Positions 54,448 to 61,313 of a stretch of 64,000 nucleotides of DNA are shown here, one piece after another. The stretch comes from Fibrobacter sp. (GTDB taxonomy: Bacteria; Fibrobacterota; Fibrobacteria; Fibrobacterales; Fibrobacteraceae), in assembly GCA_024398955.1 (NCBI GenBank), contig JAKSIG010000001.1, positions 62,001 through 126,000 of the forward strand, read 5' to 3'. Below the pieces are notes generated by a model, which did not search any database, was not told the origin of the DNA, and saw nothing but the letters and a program-made list of their open reading frames with translations. The position numbers were made by a program, and so were the translations under genes. The first letter of the stretch is position 1; every line of letters begins with the position of its first letter.

Positions 54448-55296
54448 ATGGAAAATGGAGAAAAGAAAAATCTTGTAGAACCGGATGTTCTGCAGTACAC
54501 GAATTACCGAGTGTACCTTAGGGACTACTACGAGTTCAAGAAGAAGACCACATCGGCCTTCAGTTTGCGTTTTTTTGCCGAAAAGGCCGGGCTGTCCAGT
54601 CACGCCCATTTGAAACTTGCCATCGATGGCAAGCGTAACATTACCAAGAATACTGCGACTAAGCTTATTCACGGCCTCGGGCTCGAAAATCAGCGCGCCG
54701 CCTATTTTGAAAGTCTGGTATTCTTTAACCAGGCCCAGACCGACGAAGACAAGAAAATCTATTACGCTCAGTTGGTAAAGGCTAGCCCCAGGTCCAAGCT
54801 TCACAAGATGGACAAGGCTCAGCTTCGTATTTTCAAGGAATGGCATCATTCCGCTATTCTCGAAATGGTGGGGCTCAAGGATTTCCGCCCCATTCCGGAC
54901 CAGATTTCCAAGCGTCTTCGTGGCCTTGTAACTCCATCTCAGGTGACCGAGTCCCTAAATCTCCTGTTGGAACTGGGCCTTCTGGTAAAAACCGCCAACG
55001 GCTATCGCCAGAGCAATCCGTTGATTACTACCGATGACGAAGTTCAGGATATGATGGTAAAACTTTATCATTTCCAGATGTTAAAGCTTTCTTCGTCCAT
55101 GTTGTCGGACCTTCCTGGTAACGAAAGAGACGTTTCTGCCCTTACTTTGGGCATAAAGCGCTCAGATTTCGTTAATTTGAAAAAACATTTGCAACTAATG
55201 CGAAAAGAACTACTAGATTTCTCTGCAAAAGCTGGAGAAGCTGAAGATGTTGTTCAAATCAATATTCAGCTGTTCCCACTTACCCGAGGAGTGTGA
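54448..55296 (+). CDS. TIGR02147/DUF4423-family protein, putative regulator
   Basis: A 282-residue soluble protein of a paralogous family that is greatly expanded in Fibrobacter. It opens with YTNYRVYLRDYYEFKK, then an HTH-like part (FSLRFFAEKAGLSSHAHLKL, AIDGKRNIT), FKEWHHSAILEMVGLKDF and, further on, LLLELGLLVKTANGYRQSNP, resembling a winged-helix. It is probably a DNA-binding regulator; no direct proof exists in the sequence. Its TGA overlaps the ATG of the next gene (TGATG), whose GAGGAG ribosome site lies in its last codons, so the two are co-translated. Confidence 0.85.
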   Translation: MENGEKKNLVEPDVLQYTNYRVYLRDYYEFKKKTTSAFSLRFFAEKAGLSSHAHLKLAIDGKRNITKNTATKLIHGLGLENQRAAYFESLVFFNQAQTDEDKKIYYAQLVKASPRSKLHKMDKAQLRIFKEWHHSAILEMVGLKDFRPIPDQISKRLRGLVTPSQVTESLNLLLELGLLVKTANGYRQSNPLITTDDEVQDMMVKLYHFQMLKLSSSMLSDLPGNERDVSALTLGIKRSDFVNLKKHLQLMRKELLDFSAKAGEAEDVVQINIQLFPLTRGV

Positions 55297-56675
55297 TGCG
55301 TTTCTTTTTGTCCATAGCCTCTTTCGCTTGCCTAGCGTTGACCGGTTTGTCGTTGGTCGCATGTTCCGACGACAAGACTACCGCTGGCATCGAGATTGGC
55401 AATCCGTCTATTGCCGACAAGGATACGGTGGCGCAGGATTCCCTTAAGGACACAATCCCTGTGGTTACTCCCACGGATCCGGTCGACGAGGCCGTACTTC
55501 CGTTGACAGCCGGCTTCTCTGTAGACTATTCCGAAATTGGATCTTTAAAGTCTTCTGGTATTTTGTTAAAGGCTGCTGCTGCTGACGAACCGGTTCTGCT
55601 GGATTCGTTTGCTCTTGACTTGACCGAAGTTCGCACTTTTGCAAGTTACTACAGCTACATGCCCGACTATAAGCCTACAGAAGGCATGCGGGTTTGGCCT
55701 GCTTCCGAAGACGATGCTGAATCCGATTCTGTGGTAACCGTCTCCTTTACCGAAGAAACTTTTGTTGACGAAGCTTTCAAGGACATTGACCTGTTGGCCG
55801 GAGGCTACCTGAAGGAAATAGGCGTTTCCTTTAAGCCCTTTGTTGCCGACGACATTTACGGTCGTGTGTTGATTGATGGCGAGTATGTTCCTTTCGTCTA
55901 CGCCCTGGCCAATTTCCAGAAGCTGCAGCTGCGTTATCATTACTCTCAGATTGAAATTGATTCTGTAGCGAACAAGGCAAATCTGTCTGTAGTGTTCCGC
56001 GCCAAGCTCTTTGCTGACGGTGTTGACTTCTCTAAGGCTACGGTTTCCGAAGATGGCGTTATCTACATTGACATGAAGAACAACGTCGAACTTTGGGAAA
56101 AGCTGAACGACCGCTTTGTTCCTAGCTTCCAGCCGCTCCGTTACAACTACACTAACGCAGCTGGAATCGACAGCGTCGCGTATGTCAAGGACATTTGGAA
56201 GGGGCTTGCGGCAGACGTCAACGAGAATACCTTGATCAACGGCAATTTCAAGTCTCCCTTTACTACCAACTGGATTCTGGTAACTCAGTATGGCGGCTGG
56301 GCCGACACTGCCTTGGTGGTCGAAAAGAACGGTGAACGTATTATGAATGTGGATGTTACCAATGGTGGCGATAGTTCCTTTAGCGTTCAGCTCCTGCAAG
56401 AAAACGTGGCTCTCATTGCTGGCGTCAAGTATCAGTGCGTGTTCACCATCTGGTCTGATATTGCAGACTCCATTACGGCGCGCATCGGTTCCTATGACAC
56501 CTTTAAGACGGTTGGCTTCTCGAAGCATGTCTACGTAGGCAAGACAGGTCAGTCTATTCAGATTGAATTTACTCCCGAAGTAGATGATCCTTTCGCCCGT
56601 TTCGAACTGAACTTGGGCAAGCAAAAACGAAAATTCTGGATCAAGGAAGTTAAGGTCCTGAGACTGACTAAGTAG
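55296..56675 (+). CDS. Predicted lipoprotein with C-terminal CBM4/9-like domain
   Basis: A 459-residue lipoprotein. Leader MRFFLSIASFACLALTG with lipobox LVAC, followed by DDKTTAGIEIGNPSIA, a stretch I associate with lipoproteins paired with TIGR02147 genes. Residues about 60-300 are beta-rich without a named family. The last 150 residues (NGNFKSPFTTNWILV, VQLLQENVALIAGVKYQCVF, FELNLGKQKRKFWIKEVKV) look like a CBM4/9 carbohydrate-binding jelly roll. GAGGAG lies 5 nt before the ATG. Upstream TIGR02147 protein overlaps by 1 nt. Role: surface glycan binding (inference). Confidence 0.8.
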   Translation: MRFFLSIASFACLALTGLSLVACSDDKTTAGIEIGNPSIADKDTVAQDSLKDTIPVVTPTDPVDEAVLPLTAGFSVDYSEIGSLKSSGILLKAAAADEPVLLDSFALDLTEVRTFASYYSYMPDYKPTEGMRVWPASEDDAESDSVVTVSFTEETFVDEAFKDIDLLAGGYLKEIGVSFKPFVADDIYGRVLIDGEYVPFVYALANFQKLQLRYHYSQIEIDSVANKANLSVVFRAKLFADGVDFSKATVSEDGVIYIDMKNNVELWEKLNDRFVPSFQPLRYNYTNAAGIDSVAYVKDIWKGLAADVNENTLINGNFKSPFTTNWILVTQYGGWADTALVVEKNGERIMNVDVTNGGDSSFSVQLLQENVALIAGVKYQCVFTIWSDIADSITARIGSYDTFKTVGFSKHVYVGKTGQSIQIEFTPEVDDPFARFELNLGKQKRKFWIKEVKVLRLTK

Positions 56676-56702
56676 ACCGCTCGGCCAAAAAGCAAATTTT
56701 AT

Positions 56703-56740
56703 AAGGCTCCCTGAAGAAAAATCTTTGGGGGCTTTTTTTA
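56703..56740 (+). terminator. Terminator after the lipoprotein gene
   Basis: AAGGCTCCC (56703-56711) pairs with GGGGGCTTT (56727-56735, two wobble pairs), with an inner AAGA/TCTT and a T run. Confidence 0.85.
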
Positions 56741-56753
56741 GGGATTGTTTTTC

Positions 56754-56781
56754 TCTAGTCTCTAGTTTCTAGTTTCTAGTC
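56754..56781 (+). repeat. Degenerate heptanucleotide tandem repeat (array C)
   Basis: Four 7-mers in register: TCTAGTC, TCTAGTT, TCTAGTT, TCTAGTC. They lie between the terminator of the lipoprotein gene and the glgE start, 38 nt before its ATG. The same TTCTAGT unit occurs in array D. Confidence 0.85.
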
Positions 56782-56819
56782 TTTCTATTTTTTAGGCTGA
56801 AACAAACAGGTAAAAAAGT

Positions 56820-58604
56820 ATGGCTCAAATTCCTACTCTCAAAGACAATCTCGTTATCGAGAATATCCGCCCAAACATCGAGGGCGGCCGTTTCATGATC
56901 AAGCGCGAACCGGGCGACACCGTCACCGTGCAGGCAGACATTTTCCGCCACAGCCACGAGAAGTACGACGCCGCTATCTTCTTCCGCCACGTGCCTGCAG
57001 AAACTCCTGCAAAGAAGACTGCAAAGACCGCTAAGGCAGCAAAGCCCGCTGCCGTCAAGTGGGAACAGGCTCCCATGCATTTCGTGGATAACGACCTTTG
57101 GGAAGGTTCCTTTACTGTCAATAACATCGGTTACTACGAATACAAGATTTGCGCCTGGACCAAGGAACCTAAGGATGTTCCTACCGAAAGCCCGGTGATG
57201 AAACTCCGCGTGGACCCGGCTTACGCACGTACCGGTACCTGGTACGAAATGTGGCCCAAGTCCCAGGGCACTGATCCCACCAAGAGCGCTACCTGGAAGG
57301 ACTGCGAAAAGCAGCTGGACTACATCGCCAACCTTGGCTTTGATACCGTTTATCTGGTGCCTATTCACCCCATTGGCGTCACCAACCGTAAGGGTGCCAA
57401 CAACGCCCTCCACGCCAAGACCGACAAGAAGGGTAAGCCCCTGGAACCGGGATGCCCCTACGCCGTAGGTAACAAGTTCGGCGGCCATTACGCTACCGAC
57501 CCTGAACTGGGCTCCATGAAGGACTTTGAACACTTTGCAAAGGCTGCTCGCTCCAAGGGCCTCCGCCTTGCATTGGATATCGCTCTCAATTGCTCTCCGG
57601 ACCATCCGTATGTGAAGGAACATCCGGAATGGTTCTACCACGAACCGGATGGCAGCATTAAGTTTGCAGAAAACCCGCCCAAGAAGTACGAAGACATTTA
57701 CCCCTTCGACTACTACAACAAGAACTACAAGGAACTGTGGCAGGAAATCGAAAACATCATCCTGTTCTGGGCCGACAAGGGCGTGGAAATCTTCCGTATC
57801 GACAATCCCCACACCAAGCCTTTCCCCTTCTGGGAATGGCTCATCGCCGACGTGAAGGAAAAGCGTCCGGAACTGGTGTTCCTGGCAGAAGCCTTCACCC
57901 GCCCCAAGATGATGCATCGTCTGGCCAAGGCTGGCTTCGACATGAGCTACACCTACTTCGCATGGCGTAGCGCCAAGTGGGAATTCGAACAGTACCTGAA
58001 GGAACTGACCCAGTCCGACGCCAAGGAATACATGCGCGGCATCTTCTTCCCGACCACACCGGATATCTTCCCCAAGTATCTGGCTTACAAGGGTGCAAAT
58101 GCCTTCAAGCAGCGCTACTTCCTGGCTGGTACCCTTTCCAGCCTTACCGGTATGTACAACGGTTACGAACTCTGCGAAAACATTCCGTCTCCCATCAAGG
58201 AAGAACTGCAGGATTCCGAAAAGTACCAGTACAAGGTTCACAACTGGGCTGGCCCCGGCATCCAGGACTTCGTCCGCCGCGTGAACACCGCCCGCCTTGA
58301 ACATCCGGCTCTCCAGGAATACGACAACCTGGACTTCCACTACTGCGCCAACGACCAGCTCATGGTTTACTCCAAGAAGACTGGCGATGACGTTCTCCTG
58401 TTCGTCTGCAACATGGACATGGACAACGCCCAGGAAGGCATGGTGGAACTGGACATGGCAAAGCTTGGCCTCGACAACGACAGCTTCTTCTTCCTGAAGG
58501 ACCTGATCACCGACGAATCCTTCGTCTGGCGTGGCAACAAGAACTTTGTCCGTCTGGATCCGAACAAGGCTCCCGGCCACCTGCTGGTTCTTAAGAAAAT
58601 TTAG
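56820..58604 (+). CDS. glgE: Alpha-1,4-glucan:maltose-1-phosphate maltosyltransferase (GlgE-like, GH13)
   Basis: Transfers maltosyl units from maltose-1-phosphate to alpha-1,4-glucan. The N-terminal domain has VIENIRPNIEGGRFMIKRE, and the catalytic barrel shows HPIGVTNRKGANN, ALNCSPDHPYVKEHPEWF, ENPPKKYEDIYPFD, nucleophile Asp328 in IFRIDNPHTKP, acid/base Glu357 in FLAEAFTRP, and GYELCEN with DSEKYQ. Asp-Glu spacing (29) equals that of S. coelicolor GlgE. The length of 594 is shorter than the usual 650-700. A Lys/Ala-rich insert at residues 61-80 interrupts the N-terminal domain. Maltodextrin-1-phosphate production has been reported for F. succinogenes. It is a single gene with a terminator. 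Confidence 0.94.
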   Translation: MAQIPTLKDNLVIENIRPNIEGGRFMIKREPGDTVTVQADIFRHSHEKYDAAIFFRHVPAETPAKKTAKTAKAAKPAAVKWEQAPMHFVDNDLWEGSFTVNNIGYYEYKICAWTKEPKDVPTESPVMKLRVDPAYARTGTWYEMWPKSQGTDPTKSATWKDCEKQLDYIANLGFDTVYLVPIHPIGVTNRKGANNALHAKTDKKGKPLEPGCPYAVGNKFGGHYATDPELGSMKDFEHFAKAARSKGLRLALDIALNCSPDHPYVKEHPEWFYHEPDGSIKFAENPPKKYEDIYPFDYYNKNYKELWQEIENIILFWADKGVEIFRIDNPHTKPFPFWEWLIADVKEKRPELVFLAEAFTRPKMMHRLAKAGFDMSYTYFAWRSAKWEFEQYLKELTQSDAKEYMRGIFFPTTPDIFPKYLAYKGANAFKQRYFLAGTLSSLTGMYNGYELCENIPSPIKEELQDSEKYQYKVHNWAGPGIQDFVRRVNTARLEHPALQEYDNLDFHYCANDQLMVYSKKTGDDVLLFVCNMDMDNAQEGMVELDMAKLGLDNDSFFFLKDLITDESFVWRGNKNFVRLDPNKAPGHLLVLKKI

Positions 58605-58667
58605 CGTTTGCAGAGTGCCAAGATTTAGGCTATCTGCGCTTAAGAAGAATTCGTAGGGAATTAGTAA

Positions 58668-58703
58668 AAAGAACGTCGCGGCATTCGGCCCGCGGCGTTC
58701 TTT
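58668..58703 (+). terminator. Hairpin after glgE
   Basis: A 14-bp stem (58668-58681 with 58690-58703, one T-G pair) with a short T-rich tail. Confidence 0.85.
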
Positions 58704-58720
58704 ATTCTTATTTTTAAAAC

Positions 58721-59479
58721 ATGACTCGTGAACTTGTTATCAATGGTATTTATCGTCATTTCAAGAATCTCTACTACTGCGTAGAGTCTGTGGCCAGGCA
58801 TTCCGAAACAGAAGAAGACTATGTGGTCTATCGCAAGATGTATGGCGATCGGGGACGCTGGATTCGCGAAAAGCAAATGTTCCTGAGTGAAGTGGACCGA
58901 GAAAAATATCCCGAGATTTCGCAACGGTATCGCTTTGAGTTTTTGAGACTGCAGTCCGAAAGAATATTCCTGCGCCCGTGGGAAGACGGTGACGCTTCCC
59001 GCCTATTTGAGCTGGCTTCAGATCCAGACGTCGGTCTTCGTGCCGGCTGGAAGCCTCACGAGTCGGCGGAAGAAAGCTTAAGCATTATCCAGAACGTCTT
59101 TAGAAACGATAGCACCTGGGCCATTGTGCTTAAGGAATCCGGCGATGTCATTGGCGCCATGGGCTATGGCCCTTCCTGCGACTGCGGGTTGCCTGCTGTT
59201 GGAGACGAACCGACTGTAGGATACTGGGTAGGAAAGCCTTACTGGAATCAGGGTTACTGCACCGAGGCCTTGAAGTTGATGCTTGACTATATGCGTGAAC
59301 GAGGCCAATATGGAAGCGTTATCAGTGGACATTTTGTAGACAATCCTGCTTCTGGCCGCGTCATGGAAAAATGCGGTTTTGTAGCCACAGGCGAGGAGTG
59401 CCTCTGTCCGGAACTGTATGGAGGCGAGGAATGTCCTGTACGAGTGTTACGACTGAATGGTTTAGGATCTAGAGGTTAG
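58721..59479 (+). CDS. DUF1653 domain fused to GNAT acetyltransferase
   Basis: A 252-residue soluble protein. Residues about 8-65 match DUF1653: GIYRHFKNLYYCVESVARHS, then TEEDYVVYRKMYGDRG and WIREKQMFLSEV. Residues about 78-250 are a RimJ/RimL-type GNAT domain: ERIFLRPWEDGDASRLFEL, GYWVGKPYWNQGYCTEALKL (CoA loop) and NPASGRVMEKCGFVATGEEC. DUF1653 is usually a free-standing 70-residue protein, so this fusion is uncommon as far as I know. The acceptor of acetylation is unknown. It lies downstream of glgE behind a terminator. Confidence 0.85.
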   Translation: MTRELVINGIYRHFKNLYYCVESVARHSETEEDYVVYRKMYGDRGRWIREKQMFLSEVDREKYPEISQRYRFEFLRLQSERIFLRPWEDGDASRLFELASDPDVGLRAGWKPHESAEESLSIIQNVFRNDSTWAIVLKESGDVIGAMGYGPSCDCGLPAVGDEPTVGYWVGKPYWNQGYCTEALKLMLDYMRERGQYGSVISGHFVDNPASGRVMEKCGFVATGEECLCPELYGGEECPVRVLRLNGLGSRG

Positions 59480-59540
59480 GGTTGCGGGATGCAAGTGCTT
59501 GCGATTTCGAGGAGGATTCGTCTTTAAATAGCCCGATGGA

Positions 59541-59670
59541 GTATTCTTAATATCCCTAATCTCTAATTTCTAATCTCTACCCGTAGCGTATTCCCGACAT
59601 CCCTAATCTCTAATTTCTAGTTTCTAGTCTCTACCCACTACCCACTACCCACTAACCACTTTTCACTACT
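59541..59670 (+). repeat. Double heptanucleotide repeat array ending at a start codon (array D)
   Basis: First part 59554-59581: CCCTAAT, CTCTAAT, TTCTAAT, CTCTACC. Second part 59601-59670: ten 7-mers in register (CCCTAAT, CTCTAAT, TTCTAGT twice, CTCTACC, CACTACC twice, CACTAAC, CACTTTT, CACTACT), ending at the base before the thioesterase ATG (59671). The first part and the 13 bases before it reappear at a 47-bp shift. Consensus is roughly YNCTANY. Confidence 0.9.
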
Positions 59671-60426
59671 ATGATCGATATCTACTCTCTCTCCAAGAAT
59701 CCTCTAGTTTTCCAGAAGCCGCGAACCATTACATCGGCTTACATTGACGTTTCCGGCAAGATGGGTGTTGCCCAGACTGTGCTCATGGTCCAGGATAATT
59801 TTACCGAGAACTTCGGCAAGATTAAACAGGATAACTTCTTTGTGAAGGAGAAGGGCGGCTATTGGGTCATTTCTAAGGCTAAGTTCAAGTTTTTCCAGCG
59901 TCCGTTCTGGGGTGACAAGGTGGTGACTACGTCCTTCCCGGCGAATAACGGCCTAATTCGCACCTATGAAAATACGGCTGTTACAACAACGGAAGGCGAA
60001 CCTATTGTCCTTGCTGTTCAGGAAGCTTGCTGCCTGGACTTGAATCGCCATCGTCCCATGAAGTTGACCGCTGTGGATTTCCCTACAGAAGGTTTCCCGG
60101 AACCGGTTCTTGATGACAAGTTTACAAAGTTCGAGCCTACCGCCGAAGAATATAAGGAAATTTATCAGCAGCGGGTTCTGCCCCAGCATCTGGACATGTC
60201 CCACCACATGAATAACATCAAGTATGTGGAACTTGCCATGAACGTATTCCCCTCCATAGACTGGGAACTATGCATTCCTTCGGAGATGGAAGTTCATTTC
60301 CTGGGCGAGTCCCTTGAAGGAATGTTGCTGAAGATTTTCCGCGCAGACCATAAGGGCGCTACCTACATGAAAATCGAAGACGATACAGGGCGCCTGGTCT
60401 TCGAAATGAAAATCAAGATGAAGTAG
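59671..60426 (+). CDS. Acyl-ACP thioesterase (FatA/FatB-type)
   Basis: A 251-residue double-hotdog enzyme that hydrolyses acyl-ACP to free fatty acid and holo-ACP in the cytoplasm, ending chain elongation. The first hotdog has GGYWVISKAKFKFFQRPFWGD and the following RTYEN strand. The second opens with the family signature DMSHHMNNIKYVELAM (Asp/His/Asn of the catalytic set are visible in DMSHHMNN). It starts immediately after heptamer array D, with no ribosome site, which makes its translation start unusual. Neighbours do not suggest a pathway. Confidence 0.9.
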   Translation: MIDIYSLSKNPLVFQKPRTITSAYIDVSGKMGVAQTVLMVQDNFTENFGKIKQDNFFVKEKGGYWVISKAKFKFFQRPFWGDKVVTTSFPANNGLIRTYENTAVTTTEGEPIVLAVQEACCLDLNRHRPMKLTAVDFPTEGFPEPVLDDKFTKFEPTAEEYKEIYQQRVLPQHLDMSHHMNNIKYVELAMNVFPSIDWELCIPSEMEVHFLGESLEGMLLKIFRADHKGATYMKIEDDTGRLVFEMKIKMK

Positions 60427-60655
60427 GTTAATGGGTTCTTCTGACACCCGTGCGAATGGTTCGGCTTTTCTTCCAGTTCTTCGTGCTTACCGAATTTTTG
60501 CCTTAGGGTTGAGTGTAATATCCCTGGGCGTCAAAAATCAAGATGTCGGCGTTGATTTCGTACAGATATTATTTCTCGTTGTCTCCAATGATATCTACTC
60601 CGCTAACGCCATTGTTATTTTTATTGGCTGTTCTTATACTATATTACGTCATGCT
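60427..60655 (+). other. 229-bp gap upstream of the small barrel gene
   Basis: The frame of the following gene stays open across this gap, but the encoded residues show no fold or signal. TACTATATTACG (60637-60648), identical to the element before the tRNA, is the only recognisable site. Confidence 0.4.
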
Positions 60656-61312
60656 ATGAGTATGGTTAAATTTACGGTCATAAATAAAATTTGTTTTTTT
60701 GTTTTGACAGTCTTGTTGTCGAACATTTTTATTCATGCCGTAGAACTTAGACCTTTGATAAGTTTTCAAACTCCAGCAGAGTTGGAAGTTCAAGAACAAA
60801 GTAAGGATGTTGGTGTTGAATACAACTATGATACAGATTTTTTGATGTCCTTTGGCGCGGAATTTATCTTTGCTGCAGAATTTGCGCCCTTTAAGTATGG
60901 TCTTGGTACTGGTTATTTGATGTCGCAAAATGAGGGTGGTAAGGAAGTTGTGCCGGGCGGCATTCCTTTGTGGGGTTTGATGTCGGTTGGTATTGCCAAC
61001 GACGACTGGTTTGCCGAACCGTACTTTGATTTGCGGGCAGGTTGGGTTATGCCGGCTTCAACAGAAGGCAGCTGGTGGGAAAAGCCTGCAAATTTTTATG
61101 TGACGGCGGGGCTTGGGGCTATACTTCCCTTAAAAATCGGGGTCGAGGCGTTTTTTAGCTACACATCTATGGTAAAGTCCTTTGATCATAAGGACTTGCA
61201 GTATCGAGCATCCTCTGCTCGCTTTGGATTAATGTTGTCTATGGGCTTCAACCTGACTCACGATCGTGTGTATGCTCCGCGAGACAGCAAAATAGAGGAG
61301 TCGGAAGAATAG
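60656..61312 (+). CDS. Predicted outer-membrane beta-barrel protein
   Basis: A 218-residue protein with a leader (KICFFVLTVLLSNIFIHAVE) and amphipathic strands rich in aromatics and glycine (LMSFGAEFIFAAEFAPFKYG, FYVTAGLGAILPLKIGVEAF), as for an eight-strand barrel. The C-terminal residues after the last strand (RDSKIEESEE) are acidic and unlike a barrel end, so a periplasmic tail is possible. No family is recognised. The chosen start is the ATG just before the leader; another ATG two codons on is equally likely. It ends 1 nt before the convergent repeat protein. Confidence 0.6.
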   Translation: MSMVKFTVINKICFFVLTVLLSNIFIHAVELRPLISFQTPAELEVQEQSKDVGVEYNYDTDFLMSFGAEFIFAAEFAPFKYGLGTGYLMSQNEGGKEVVPGGIPLWGLMSVGIANDDWFAEPYFDLRAGWVMPASTEGSWWEKPANFYVTAGLGAILPLKIGVEAFFSYTSMVKSFDHKDLQYRASSARFGLMLSMGFNLTHDRVYAPRDSKIEESEE

Positions 61313-61313
61313 A

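Noticed and set aside
56769..58580. 603-codon minus-strand reading frame opposite glgE
   Set aside because: Same reason: mirror of a strongly biased coding strand, Val/His/Gly-rich translation without a family pattern.
59541..59670. CRISPR array
   Set aside because: The repeats are 7 bp, degenerate and contiguous, without spacers, and no cas gene is present.
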